DNA of 64,000 bases from Tsuneonella sp. CC-YZS046 (lineage in GTDB: Bacteria; Pseudomonadota; Alphaproteobacteria; Sphingomonadales; Sphingomonadaceae): positions 62,001 through 126,000 of the forward strand of contig NZ_CP141590.1 in the NCBI RefSeq assembly GCF_035581365.1, read 5' to 3'. Positions 26,541 to 34,874 of this stretch are shown here, piece after piece. Both the position numbers and the translations under genes were made by a program. Position 1 is the first letter of the stretch, and each line of letters starts with the position of its first letter. The notes below the pieces were generated by a model that saw nothing but the letters and a program-made list of their open reading frames with translations, was not told the DNA's origin and did no database searches.

Positions 26541-27773
26541 ATGTCAGGCAAGATGGTTTCTCCCAGCCTCCATTCCATCCTTTCCCGAGGATACAGGTCG
26601 CTGATCCTCCTCGCGCTCATCCTGGCCAGCGGAACGATCATTGCATCCAGCGCGGTCGCGATGATCCATCATATGGAGCGAAGCCTGCATCTTACCGCGC
26701 GGACCGTGGCCTACACGGTGGAGCCGGCCATCGTCTTCGGCGATGTGGCCGCCGTCCGCGAAGGCATGGGCTCGGTCGCGACCGGGGACATGGTGGACCG
26801 GCTGGTGATCGTCGGTGCGGATGGCAAGGAAATGGCGCGATCCACGCGGAGTTTCGAGGGCCTCATCCCCCCGGCGATTCTGCAATTCGGCAACGATGTG
26901 CTGTTTTCCACTCCCGCGAAGATAGAGATAGCCAGAAACGGGAAAGTGATCGCCAAGGTCCTCGTCTTCGGCAGCTCATCGGCGATGATCCGGTTCCTCT
27001 TCTCCGGGATTGTCATTGTCGTCTGCTGCGTCGGGATTGCGATGCTCGCCACCAGCATTCTCGCGCGCAGGCTGCACTCCGGTGTGATCGATCCGCTCAA
27101 TCATGCGGTGGAGGTGGCCCGCTCGGTTCGGGTCGAGCGCGCTTTCAGCCGGCGCGTCCCCGCGCCCGGGCTCAGGGAAGTCGACAACTTCGTCGAGGAC
27201 TTCAACTCGCTGCTGTCGGAACTCCAGAGTTGGTATGAGGGACTGACGCAGGAGAACCGGCAACTGGAGCGTCGGGCGACACATGACCCGCTGACCGGAG
27301 TTGGAAACCGGGCGTTGTTCGAACAACGGCTGGAGCAGGCCATCGGGAACGCCCGGGAGCAGGAGAGCGGCTTTGCGCTGCTTTACCTCGATGGGGACGG
27401 CTTCAAGCGCATCAACGACACTTATGGCCACGATGCCGGGGATGCGGTGCTGCGGGCGGTTTCGGAGAGGTTGTCCTCCTGTATCCGCAATGCCGACCAC
27501 GTCTACCGTTTGGGCGGAGACGAATTTGCGGTCATCCTGACATCGCCCGTCGGCCCGGACGAGGTCGCGTCGGTGGTCGAGCGGATTGGCCAGACGATGC
27601 GGTTTCCCATAACGATACCCTCGCACGGATTTGTCCATATGAGCCTTAGTGTCGGGTGCGCGCTCTATCCGGCCCATGGCCGGAGCGCGGCGGAACTTTG
27701 CAAGATGGCCGATGAGGCCATGTATCGAGACAAGCTTCGGAGGAGGAACAATGACCTGGCTTCGTCCTTGTAA
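26541..27773 (+). CDS. yfiN: YfiN-like membrane diguanylate cyclase
   Basis: 410 residues from ATG 26541. Membrane helices at about 20-44 and 151-176 enclose a periplasmic sensor domain of the CHASE8 type; a HAMP-like segment follows (about 177-240), then the GGDEF domain from HDPLTGVGNR (248). The active loop GGDEF is at 325-329 and an inhibitory I-site RNAD at 316-319 is intact, so product feedback is expected. It makes cyclic di-GMP and so favours attachment. It sits between YfiR and YfiB genes in the same order as the Pseudomonas tpbB operon. Confidence 0.85.
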   Translation: MSGKMVSPSLHSILSRGYRSLILLALILASGTIIASSAVAMIHHMERSLHLTARTVAYTVEPAIVFGDVAAVREGMGSVATGDMVDRLVIVGADGKEMARSTRSFEGLIPPAILQFGNDVLFSTPAKIEIARNGKVIAKVLVFGSSSAMIRFLFSGIVIVVCCVGIAMLATSILARRLHSGVIDPLNHAVEVARSVRVERAFSRRVPAPGLREVDNFVEDFNSLLSELQSWYEGLTQENRQLERRATHDPLTGVGNRALFEQRLEQAIGNAREQESGFALLYLDGDGFKRINDTYGHDAGDAVLRAVSERLSSCIRNADHVYRLGGDEFAVILTSPVGPDEVASVVERIGQTMRFPITIPSHGFVHMSLSVGCALYPAHGRSAAELCKMADEAMYRDKLRRRNNDLASSL

Positions 27774-28278
27774 GGATTATTGGGTGCGATTGGCCGTTTT
27801 CTTCCTTGCCATCCCCCTGCTTGCATCATGCCAGACCGTGCCGCCAGCGCCCACGGGGTTCTCCAAGGAGCAAGTCGCGGTTCTGGAATCGTATGATTTC
27901 GTGGAGACCGACGGGCAGTGGGAACTGGGCCTGGAAGGGAAGCTGCTGTTCCCGTTCGATCAGAGCAGCCTCGCCCCCGAACAGCTCGAACGGCTGAAAA
28001 CCATGGCGGCACGTTTGCTGGAAGTGGGGATCGCGGGATGCCGGATCGATGGCCATACCGATGCGATGGGAAGCGAACAGTATAATCGCGAGCTTTCGCT
28101 CCGCCGCGCCGAAGTGGTCAGGAGCGCGCTCATAGCGGGCGGAATGGAGGAAAGCAGCGTCCAGGTGCGCGGCATGGGGGCCTCTCGCCCCATCGAGAAC
28201 AACAGCACGGCGCAGGGGCGGCGCGAGAACCGTCGCGTCACAATCATAGTCAGCCCCGGCGAGAGCTATAGCTTCTAG
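27751..28278 (+). CDS. yfiB: YfiB-like OmpA-family lipoprotein
   Basis: 175 residues from ATG 27751, with AGGAGG seven bases before it; it overlaps the end of the cyclase gene. A lipobox (LASC) lies near residue 27, so the protein is lipid-anchored. Residues about 65-170 form the OmpA peptidoglycan-binding domain: FPFDQSSLAPEQ, IDGHTDAMGSEQYNRELSLR and the RRENRRVTI end. Family role: outer-membrane sensor that sequesters YfiR and so activates YfiN. Confidence 0.85.
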   Translation: MTWLRPCKDYWVRLAVFFLAIPLLASCQTVPPAPTGFSKEQVAVLESYDFVETDGQWELGLEGKLLFPFDQSSLAPEQLERLKTMAARLLEVGIAGCRIDGHTDAMGSEQYNRELSLRRAEVVRSALIAGGMEESSVQVRGMGASRPIENNSTAQGRRENRRVTIIVSPGESYSF

Positions 28279-28397
28279 ACAGTGCTGCCCGCTCGCAGCA
28301 GAAGTGACGGGACGGGAATAATCAGGGCAAGCTGGCCTTGGAGCGCCTCCGTTCCTATAGGACAGGGCGCTTTTCAGGCTCCATCGGGAGAAAACGG

Positions 28398-28634
28398 ATG
28401 AAGTATCTGGCCGCCTGCGCCCTTCTTGCCTTGGCAGGCTGCGCGGCAACCCCTGCGGAAAACAGCCCCGTCGGCATGGCCAATCCCGCCTCCGTGTTCT
28501 GCCAGGAACAGGGCGGAACACTCGAGATCCGCGAAGGGCCGGATGGTCAGAGCGGCTATTGCCACCTGCCCGATGGTCGCGTCATCGAGGAATGGGAGCT
28601 CTATCGCGCCCATCATAAAAGCGATGGCGGCTGA
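28398..28634 (+). CDS. DUF333-type small lipoprotein
   Basis: 78 residues starting MKYLAACALLALAGCA: a lipoprotein signal with lipobox LAGC. The mature part NPASVFCQEQGGTLEIREGP then DGQSGYCHLPDGRVIEEWEL is the DUF333 domain (P-A-x-x-C-x-x-x-GG ... CxLPDGR). GGGAG lies eight bases before ATG. Found in many proteobacteria, sometimes with protease-inhibitor-like or hemolysin-linked annotation, but without a firm function. Confidence 0.8.
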   Translation: MKYLAACALLALAGCAATPAENSPVGMANPASVFCQEQGGTLEIREGPDGQSGYCHLPDGRVIEEWELYRAHHKSDGG

Positions 28635-28726
28635 CCAAGCCCTGCGCCATCGCCTGTCTTTCTTGGTCGGGCCGCGTGGCTAGCTGAGACCGACAGGCGG
28701 GCAGGTGCCGGCAACCGGACGCGAGA

Positions 28727-28999
28727 TCAGTGCTGGTCCGCGTTATCGGATTTGGTTGCATCCGTTACACGATCGTCGTGCCCGCTCTTGTCACTGAAAA
28801 ATGCGAGCGCGAATAGCCCGGAGCCAAGCGCTACGGAGATGAACACGCCCAGGATGGTGGCGATCGTGGTGTGCGTGCTGAGGGAGCCTTGATAGCCCAG
28901 ATAGGTCAGGGCGCCGGCGACCATGAGAACGCCGGCAACGGCGATCCATATCACCATCCGGCGAAACTGCTGCTTCGCTCGATCTCTTTCCGTCAGCAT
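28727..28999 (-). CDS. Small inner-membrane protein, hypothetical
   Basis: About 90 residues from ATG 28999 (an earlier ATG at 29035 is possible). Two membrane helices: IWIAVAGVLMVAGALTYLGY and IATILGVFISVALGSGLFAL, then a charged cytoplasmic tail DKSGHDDRVTDATKSDNADQ. This shape is common among uncharacterised sphingomonad membrane proteins. No family function recognised. Confidence 0.6.
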   Translation of the reverse strand: MLTERDRAKQQFRRMVIWIAVAGVLMVAGALTYLGYQGSLSTHTTIATILGVFISVALGSGLFALAFFSDKSGHDDRVTDATKSDNADQH

Positions 29000-29493
29000 A
29001 ACGGCACGGGTAGGCCCGTGGCCGATACGAGTCAATCGGCAAGCGGATCGCGGCCGGCGCTGCCGTGGCCGCCCTGCTTGAAGTTGAGGGAAGCGGCGAG
29101 CCGAAGCCGGCCGCGCATATTCCGAGTCGCCGGCCGGCTATCTATCGTTCCCATGCCGACGGATCGTTTACCATAAACCTTGAGCATGATGAGCCGTGCG
29201 CATTCAGCGACGACGGAAGGATAATATGTACATAAGCCAAAGACGGCCGGGCCTCAGCGGGATATAATATTTCGCTTGGATTTTTCATATCTTTGGAACT
29301 GTCAGTTCATGCAGTGCCAATCATCCGGTCTTGTCTTTCAAAATCCGCCGAAAAGCGACCTTGTTCTAATCCGATTTTGTAGACGGCAACCCTGCTGAGT
29401 AACGGAATGCTTGGCTTTACGACCTGACAATCGCTTTCGGGATCATGTCGTTCGGCGGGGAATATAAAAATGATCACAATCAGGAGAAGGTTT
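29000..29493. other. Gap of about 490 bp without a supported gene
   Basis: The left half is GC-rich with no convincing reading. The right half (29220-29460) is AT-richer and presumably carries the promoter of the 29494 gene. No repeat or RNA-like structure stands out. Confidence 0.4.
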
Positions 29494-29679
29494 ATGTCAG
29501 AAATGTCGCAGGTGCAGATTCCCAGCAATTTCCTTGGCACGGAAGTTCCCGACGATCTTCGCAGATCTCTCGATCTGCACGCCCGCTTTCTGGACGAAAG
29601 CGAAGCCAAGAGCCTGATCGCCGCCGCCCTCGCGTCGTGGATGATATCGACGATGGGGCAGGAGCATTCACTACGCTGA
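29494..29679 (+). CDS. 61-residue hypothetical protein
   Basis: Starts MSEMSQVQIPSNFLGTEVPD at 29494, with AGGAGAAGG eight bases upstream, a strong RBS that selects this ATG. The body is a single amphipathic helix region, LRRSLDLHARFLDESEAKSL. No known domain. The good RBS and codon use favour a real small gene. Confidence 0.5.
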   Translation: MSEMSQVQIPSNFLGTEVPDDLRRSLDLHARFLDESEAKSLIAAALASWMISTMGQEHSLR

Positions 29680-29865
29680 ATACAAGCAAGGCAGGGCGCG
29701 CCAATGCGGTTGGCAGCGCTTTATTCGATTTGCGGAACCGTCTGGCGGGCGTGATCCTTGCCGATCTCGCCGGCCGGGCGGCCCGCGGGTTCGGCTCCCG
29801 GCTGAAAGCGGTTGGGCAAATGGCTGGGAGACCTTATGGTCGGGTCATTGCAGAGGAGACAGACG

Positions 29866-30171
29866 ATGCAGATGATCACCCTCACGCTTGCTCTTGTTCT
29901 TGCCGCCGCGGCGCCGGAGGCGCAGCCGGCCGAGGTATCCCCGGAAGAAGAACGCGCTGAACTGAATCGCCAGCAGGCGGAACTCGCGCAGAAGCAGCTG
30001 GAGCAGAACGCCGCCAATCAGGAGGCGGTGAGGGCGCACGAGGAAGCCGTGAAGGCCTATGAAGCGGAAAAGGCCCGGGTCGAACGCGCGCATCAGGAAG
30101 CGATGGCCAAATGGCAGGCGGATGTCGCGGCCTGCCAGGCCGGGGACCGCGGCCGCTGCGTTCCCAGATGA
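29866..30171 (+). CDS. Exported coiled-coil protein, hypothetical
   Basis: 101 residues. Signal peptide MQMITLTLALVLAAAAPEAQ, then a highly charged Glu/Gln/Ala/Lys coiled coil from about 26 to 90 (NRQQAELAQKQLEQNAANQE) and a short C-terminal cysteine pair (VAACQAGDRGRC). RBS GAGGAGACAG before ATG. The shape suggests a periplasmic structural or envelope-associated protein; no function recognised. Confidence 0.6.
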   Translation: MQMITLTLALVLAAAAPEAQPAEVSPEEERAELNRQQAELAQKQLEQNAANQEAVRAHEEAVKAYEAEKARVERAHQEAMAKWQADVAACQAGDRGRCVPR

Positions 30172-30189
30172 ACGGGCGGCGCGGGCCGG

Positions 30190-30423
30190 TTATTGAATCC
30201 GCAGTCCGTCCAGACCGTTCTCGGTCAGGGACCGCTGCCAGCTCTGAAACTCTGAGCGGCTCAGCATGTACCGCTTGCGAGCGTCTTCAAAGCTGAGCAG
30301 CCCTGTCTGCACGGCCCTTACGACCTGGGCCTTGCGGGAAGGCGTCCAGTGGACTCTGTAGGATCGCGGGAGCACGCCCAGCGGCTCGGAAAAATTGCTG
30401 CTCTTGAAATCTGCATGCTGCAT
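30190..30423 (-). CDS. DUF1153 protein, SciP-like HTH regulator
   Basis: 77 residues. LPRSYRVHWTPSRKAQVVRA followed by GLLSFEDARKRYMLSRSEFQ and SWQRSL is the DUF1153 helix-turn-helix fold. In Caulobacter, SciP (same family) binds DNA with CtrA and blocks CtrA-activated cell-cycle genes. The protein has an extra 18-residue N-terminus and lacks the usual basic C-tail (RYQ), ending LDGLRIQ. It may be the SciP orthologue or a paralogue. Confidence 0.75.
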   Translation of the reverse strand: MQHADFKSSNFSEPLGVLPRSYRVHWTPSRKAQVVRAVQTGLLSFEDARKRYMLSRSEFQSWQRSLTENGLDGLRIQ

Positions 30424-30506
30424 TTCGGGGCTCCATTCCTGCCCCCCTGTCGCATGCGATCCTTGGCCCCAATGCCTAAGTTTCGATCAACGAACATGGT
30501 TAAATC

Positions 30507-30561
30507 GCGATAGGCCGTGCCCTCGCCGGGAAAGGGCGAAGGCACGCCCCGGCCTTATCGC
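30507..30561 (-). terminator. Large stem-loop after the flavin reductase gene
   Basis: Outer arms GCGATAGGCC (30507-30516) and GGCCTTATCGC (30551-30561) and inner arms GTGCCCTCGCC / GGCGAAGGCAC make a long imperfect stem right at the stop of the minus-strand gene 31065-30562. No long T-run follows, so termination is probable rather than certain. Confidence 0.5.
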
Positions 30562-31065
30562 TCAGCCGCCATAGAAGACCTTCTCTCCCAGATCCTTCAT
30601 CGCCAGAACCGCATCGTCGGGCCGGCCTTCCGGATGGCTATGGACATGCGCGGCGGTGACTTCGGCGACAACGGTATGATGGTCCCCGATCTCGACCACA
30701 TCCACCACCCGGCATTCGACTGCGGCCGGGGCGCTCTTCAGGATCGGAGCGCCGTTGCTCGCCCAGCCGATCTCCTCGCCCGAGAGCTTGCCGTCTTCCA
30801 CCACCGCGGGCTTGAAGAAAGCGAAGGCGGTGCCCTGCTGGTTCTTGCCGAGGATGTTCAGGACGAAATGCCCGCTCGCCTTGGCCGCGGCATAGACGCC
30901 GGAATCGGCCTTCACGCCCAATGCCAGCAAGGGCGGCGAGAAGCTGGTCTGGGTAACCCAGTTCACGGTGGCCCCGGCGATCGCATTGTCTTCGCCCACG
31001 GCGGTCATGACATAGATCCCGTAAGGGATCATGCGCAGCGCGGTTTTGCGGTCCTGTTCATCCAT
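30562..31065 (-). CDS. Flavin reductase family protein (FMN-binding split barrel)
   Basis: 167 residues. The fold is visible as YGIYVMTAVGEDNAIAGATV then NWVTQTSFSPPLLALGVKAD and HFVLNILGKNQQGTAFAF, typical of DIM6/NTAB-type reductases or flavoredoxins. Members supply reduced FMN to two-component monooxygenases. It could serve the luciferase-type enzyme at 12678, but it is 17 kb away and not in an operon with it, so the link is a guess. Confidence 0.75.
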   Translation of the reverse strand: MDEQDRKTALRMIPYGIYVMTAVGEDNAIAGATVNWVTQTSFSPPLLALGVKADSGVYAAAKASGHFVLNILGKNQQGTAFAFFKPAVVEDGKLSGEEIGWASNGAPILKSAPAAVECRVVDVVEIGDHHTVVAEVTAAHVHSHPEGRPDDAVLAMKDLGEKVFYGG

Positions 31066-31157
31066 GGCAGTCCTACTCCAGATACGGGCCGACGCCGGGG
31101 ATCAGCGAAAGCCCTCCATTCCGCCAAACATTCTATCGGCTCGATGGCCTTCTTAAT

Positions 31158-31343
31158 ATGACGAAAATCAAGGGCCGCGCCGTCCATCCGAACCGGCATC
31201 CCGCTTTCTTCGCCACCCTGCTCGAGATGATGACGGCCGCCATGATCGTGCCCGCTCTGGACGCGGCAGGCGAGCAGGTCGCCCTGCCGCGCGAACGGCG
31301 CGCGGCGCGCTTCGAAAATCTACGCCGGGGTGGCGCTATTTAG
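31158..31343 (+). CDS. 61-residue hypothetical ORF, weak
   Basis: Reads MTKIKGRAVHPNRHPAFFAT and ends RRAARFENLRRGGAI. There is no strong RBS and no known domain. Kept because it fills a gap in the same direction as the next gene and has plausible composition. Confidence 0.25.
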   Translation: MTKIKGRAVHPNRHPAFFATLLEMMTAAMIVPALDAAGEQVALPRERRAARFENLRRGGAI

Positions 31344-31425
31344 AGACGAGAGGGGGACATAGCCGCGCGGCCGGGCGTTTGGATCGCATGACGGGAACGC
31401 ATCCTTTAATCCGAGAGGAAAAGCC

Positions 31426-32139
31426 ATGAACAACCGTGACCGGAGCCGCCGCAGTCAATTCGGGGAATCCGAGTTTTCGCAAGATTACCCTCAGCCCCAG
31501 CAATGGCAGAGCGACGTGGATCAATTCGGGGAATCCTATTCTGACCCGCAGCGAAATGAAAATTACGAGAGAAGCAGGGCTTATCCCTCTGCCCCCCAAA
31601 ATCGCGGCTATGAAAACTATTACCAGCGTGGGGCAGGTCGAGCGGCCCCTCTGCGGCATTCGCACAATGCCTATGGCGCAGACGCGGGAGCGAACTTCGC
31701 AAGTTTCACCAGCGACGATTATGGCGGGCGGGATTTCGTCCAGCCGTCAGGTGGCCGCTATGCCCCGGTTTCTCCCTACAGCTATCGTCAGGGCGATGAG
31801 GAGCGCGGCTTCCTGGAAAGGGCCGGCGATCATATAGCGAAGTGGTTCGGGGACGAGGAAGCGGCCCGTCGGATCGAGGAGGACCATAGAGGCCATGGGC
31901 CGTCCGGATATTCCCGTTCCGACTCCCGCATCCTGGAAGATGTCTGCGACCGGCTGACGGATGACTGGCAGGTCGATGCCCGCAATATCACCGTAAGCGT
32001 GGATGAAGGCGAGGTGAGCCTGGATGGATCGGTCGGAAGCCGTCTCGCCAAGCGCCGCGCGGAAGATTGCGCCGAAGCCGTTTCAGGCGTCAAGCACGTC
32101 CAGAACAATCTCCGCGTTCAGCTATCGACTCCGCAATGA
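31426..32139 (+). CDS. SWFGD and BON domain protein
   Basis: 237 residues, no signal peptide. Residues 1-110 are low-complexity and rich in Gln, Tyr, Arg, with two QFGES repeats encoded by an identical 16-base direct repeat (31455-31470 and 31521-31536). Residues about 128-150 carry DHIAKWFGDEEAARRIEEDH, the SWFGD motif. A C-terminal BON domain spans about 165-235 (DDWQVDARNITVSVDEGEVS, then VKHVQNNLRV). SWFGD/BON proteins occur with stress-response genes in alphaproteobacteria. AGAGGAAAA precedes the ATG. Confidence 0.8.
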   Translation: MNNRDRSRRSQFGESEFSQDYPQPQQWQSDVDQFGESYSDPQRNENYERSRAYPSAPQNRGYENYYQRGAGRAAPLRHSHNAYGADAGANFASFTSDDYGGRDFVQPSGGRYAPVSPYSYRQGDEERGFLERAGDHIAKWFGDEEAARRIEEDHRGHGPSGYSRSDSRILEDVCDRLTDDWQVDARNITVSVDEGEVSLDGSVGSRLAKRRAEDCAEAVSGVKHVQNNLRVQLSTPQ

Positions 32140-32301
32140 ACGGACGGATCGAAGCGGCGGGGAGGGTGCGAAACCCTTCCCGCCTTTCGCCGCCCCGCTC
32201 CGCCGGGAACCTCCGGCACCGGGGCCGATTGATAAAGGCACGGAACGGCGGCGGGGCAATCCACCTCGCCGCAGTTCCCCGATAGGTCTTCGAGAACCGA
32301 G

Positions 32302-33153
32302 ATGGTTGAAACAGCGCCGATGATCCATGAAGACGGCTTGCCCGGGCACGAAAGCAGGCTGGAGCCGAAGCCCGAATGGCAGCCGCGCTATCGCAGCTCC
32401 GACCGGCTCAAGGGCAAGGTGGCGATCGTAACCGGCGCCGACAGCGGCATCGGCCGCGCGGTGGCGGCCCTCTATGCGCGGGAGGGCGCCGATGTCGCCA
32501 TTGTCTATCTGCTCGAGGATGACGATGCCGCCGATAGCAGGAAGATCGTCGAGGCCGAAGGACGCAGGGCCATAACCATCAAGGCCGACGTAGGTTCGAG
32601 GAAGATGTGCGACCGCATCGTGCAGCAAACGATCGAGGCCTTCGGACACATCGACATTCTCGTCAACAATGCCGGCGAGCAGCATCCCGACAAGGACATC
32701 ACCGACATCACCGAGGAGCAATTGGAACGGACCTTCCAGACCAACATCTTCGGCATGTTCTATCTGACGCAGGCGGTCCGGCCCCATCTCGGACCAGGCG
32801 CGGCGATCATAAATTGCACCTCGGTCACGATGTATCAGGGCTCGAAGGAACTGCTGGATTATTCCAGCACCAAGGGCGCCATCACGGCCTTCACCCGCTC
32901 GTTGAGCGAGAACCTGATCGGCGATGGCATCCGGGTGAATGCCGTCGCCCCCGGGCCGATATGGACGCCGCTCAATCCCTGCGGCGGGGCGAGCGAGGAG
33001 AAGATGGAGCATTTTGGCGAGAGCACGCCCATGGGCCGCCCCGGCCAGCCGAACGAAGTGGCTCCCAGCTTCCTTTTCCTCGCCTGCGAGGATTCAAGCT
33101 ACATGAGCGGGCAGGTGCTTCATCCCAATGGTGGGATCATTGTCGGCAGTTAA
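32302..33153 (+). CDS. SDR-family oxidoreductase (YghA-like)
   Basis: 283 residues. N-terminal extension to about 40, then Rossmann VAIVTGADSGIGRAVAALYA (TGxxxGIG), NNAGEQHP, catalytic Ser in NCTSVTMYQG, YSSTKGAI (YxxxK) and the PGPIWTPL end. The long leader with W-Q-P-R-Y and D/E-rich cofactor loop resemble the YghA/GsiB-like group of NADP-dependent stress-linked SDRs. A GGAAC box at 32206-32210 hints at general stress control but lacks a clean -10. Confidence 0.85.
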   Translation: MVETAPMIHEDGLPGHESRLEPKPEWQPRYRSSDRLKGKVAIVTGADSGIGRAVAALYAREGADVAIVYLLEDDDAADSRKIVEAEGRRAITIKADVGSRKMCDRIVQQTIEAFGHIDILVNNAGEQHPDKDITDITEEQLERTFQTNIFGMFYLTQAVRPHLGPGAAIINCTSVTMYQGSKELLDYSSTKGAITAFTRSLSENLIGDGIRVNAVAPGPIWTPLNPCGGASEEKMEHFGESTPMGRPGQPNEVAPSFLFLACEDSSYMSGQVLHPNGGIIVGS

Positions 33154-33210
33154 CGCGGGCCTCTGCTCATATCTCCGCTGCCGCGAGCGATAGGGGGAGG
33201 CGAGCGCTTC

Positions 33211-33717
33211 ATGGGACATGTGCAAACGCAGGGCGAAGCCGGAGCGCTGGAAAATCTGGCCCGGCAGGTGCTGGAGCTTGCGGACGATGCTGGAATGGTG
33301 ATCGCTACCGCGGAAAGCTGCACCGGCGGCCAGATCGCTTCGGTCCTGACCGAGGTGGAAGGCTTGAGCAATCGCGTGCATTGCAGCTTCGTGACCTATT
33401 CCGACGCGGCAAAGAACGAATTGCTCGGCATCCCTCTTTCCCTGATCGAAGCGGAAGGGGCGGTCAGCAAGGACGTCGTTCTCGCCATGGCCGGAGGGGC
33501 GCTTGCCAGATCCTCTGCCGATGTGGCCGTGGCCGTCAGCGGCTATACCGGCTCGGCCGGAAAGCACGAGAACGGGTTGGTCCATTTCGCGGTTTGCAAG
33601 CGCGATGGCTACCGGATTCATCGGGAATGTCATTTCGGCCCGGTCGAGCGGGAAGAAGGAAAGGCGATCGCCACCCGATTTGCGCTGGACCTGCTGAGGG
33701 GCGCACTGGCCCGGTAA
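33211..33717 (+). CDS. CinA C-terminal family nicotinamide-nucleotide amidase-like protein
   Basis: 168 residues. TAESCTGGQIASVLTEVEGL and SFVTYSDAAKNELLGIP, then VAVSGYTGSAGKHENGLVHF match the PncC/CinA-C domain, which deamidates NMN in the pyridine nucleotide cycle. The N-terminal MocF-like domain of full CinA is absent, as in stand-alone PncC (about 160 aa). GGGGGAGG lies before the ATG. Small variations around GIAGPxG (here SGYTGSAG) leave activity slightly open. Confidence 0.85.
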   Translation: MGHVQTQGEAGALENLARQVLELADDAGMVIATAESCTGGQIASVLTEVEGLSNRVHCSFVTYSDAAKNELLGIPLSLIEAEGAVSKDVVLAMAGGALARSSADVAVAVSGYTGSAGKHENGLVHFAVCKRDGYRIHRECHFGPVEREEGKAIATRFALDLLRGALAR

Positions 33718-33790
33718 AAGGGCATGGCAAACCGCTTGAGGCAAGGCTCGGCCGAAGCCAGCGCTGCGCATCAACCCCAATTCGCCCGCC

Positions 33791-33815
33791 GGAACCCCAT
33801 CGGAGATGCTTCGTT
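33791..33815 (+). promoter_or_regulatory. EcfG-type general stress promoter
   Basis: GGAAC at 33791-33795, a 16-bp spacer and CGTT at 33812-33815: an exact match to the alphaproteobacterial EcfG consensus. It ends 23 bp before the ATG at 33839 and drives the two-gene unit 33839-34839. Confidence 0.75.
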
Positions 33816-33838
33816 GCTTAGCGGCAGGAGCGGCCATT

Positions 33839-34357
33839 ATGAACATACTTCCTGACGGCATCCGACAGAAGCATCTGGCCCAGGGTGAAGCACTGCCGCT
33901 TCGCGGTTGGCTCTCTCTTTCCATCCCCGCTGCGCTCTTGATACTGGCAATGGCCGGCCTTTTCGGTGGCGGCCGCTCCGCGCGCCTGACAGCTGACGCT
34001 CCCTCGGCCCATGTGACGCTCGCCATGCCGACGACATTGCGCAGCGGCGTATTCTTCGAAACCGATGTGGATGTTCTCGCACGCAGGGACATCGAGGATC
34101 TGACGATCGCGCTGACTGCGGAATTGTGGCGCGACATGACTATCAACACCACGCTGCCCGAAGCTGGCGAGCAGGATTATCGCGAAGGCCAGTTCCGCTT
34201 CCGATATGGGCCGGTGGAAGCGGGAAGCCGGATCAGGATCAAATTCGACGGGCAGGTCAACCCGCCGTTGATCGGCACAAATCGCGGCGAAGTGGCTGTT
34301 TTCGACGGCCAGAGCAGGCTGGCGACAATCCCGGTCGCAATCAAGGTGCTTCCCTGA
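33839..34357 (+). CDS. Membrane-anchored periplasmic protein, hypothetical
   Basis: 172 residues from ATG 33839 with GGCAGGAG upstream. One membrane helix (WLSLSIPAALLILAMAGLFG, about 24-43) and a beta-rich outer part with FFETDVDVLARRDIEDLTIA and GSRIRIKFDGQVNPPLIGTN. The stop overlaps the next start (TGATG), so it is coupled to the DUF421 gene. That pairing, and the EcfG promoter, suggest an envelope stress role. The family is not recognised. Confidence 0.6.
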   Translation: MNILPDGIRQKHLAQGEALPLRGWLSLSIPAALLILAMAGLFGGGRSARLTADAPSAHVTLAMPTTLRSGVFFETDVDVLARRDIEDLTIALTAELWRDMTINTTLPEAGEQDYREGQFRFRYGPVEAGSRIRIKFDGQVNPPLIGTNRGEVAVFDGQSRLATIPVAIKVLP

Positions 34358-34839
34358 TGGATATCGTAATCCGCGCGACGATCCTGTTCGCCATCACATT
34401 CGTGCTTCTGCGCCTGCTCGGCAAACGCGAACTGGGACAGATGGCTCCGTTTGAAGTCGTGATGCTCGTCGTTATCGGCGATCTGATCCAGCAGGGCGTC
34501 ACCCATAACGACTTCAGCATCACGGGGGCTACGCTGGCGATATTCACCTTCGCTTTCTGGACCGTGCTGCTCGGCTGGCTGGCCTATGCCTTTCCCGCGC
34601 TGCGCAAGCTGCTGGAGGACGAGCCACGCGTCATCATCCGGAACGGCCAGCTTTTGAAGGCGAACCTCCGGCGGGATCGCATGACCATCGAAGAGGTCGA
34701 ATCCGAAATGCGGCTGGCCGGGATCGCGACGGTAGGCGAGGTCGACTGGGCGATCCTCGAGCCGAATGGCAAGATCAGCTTCATCGGCAAGCAGGAGTTC
34801 GCGCGAAGCGATCAAAAGGATCAGCCGGAGCCTAAATAG
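34357..34839 (+). CDS. DUF421/YetF-like membrane protein
   Basis: 160 residues. Three membrane helices in the first 85 residues (IVIRATILFAITFVLLRLLG, FEVVMLVVIGDLIQQGV and IFTFAFWTVLLGWLAYAF), then the soluble DUF421 domain with PRVIIRNGQLLKANLRRDRM and VESEMRLAGI. GKRELGQM after helix 1 is the family signature. Bacillus YetF-type proteins are membrane proteins of unclear role, linked to stress and spore physiology. Here it is the second gene of an EcfG-type transcript. Confidence 0.85.
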   Translation: MDIVIRATILFAITFVLLRLLGKRELGQMAPFEVVMLVVIGDLIQQGVTHNDFSITGATLAIFTFAFWTVLLGWLAYAFPALRKLLEDEPRVIIRNGQLLKANLRRDRMTIEEVESEMRLAGIATVGEVDWAILEPNGKISFIGKQEFARSDQKDQPEPK

Positions 34840-34874
34840 GCCTGAAAGGGCCAGTCCGCCTTGCCAGCGAGATT

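Noticed and set aside
31391-31415. GGAAC box before the SWFGD/BON gene as an EcfG promoter
   Set aside because: No CGTT follows at 16-17 bp, and it is too close to the start codon.
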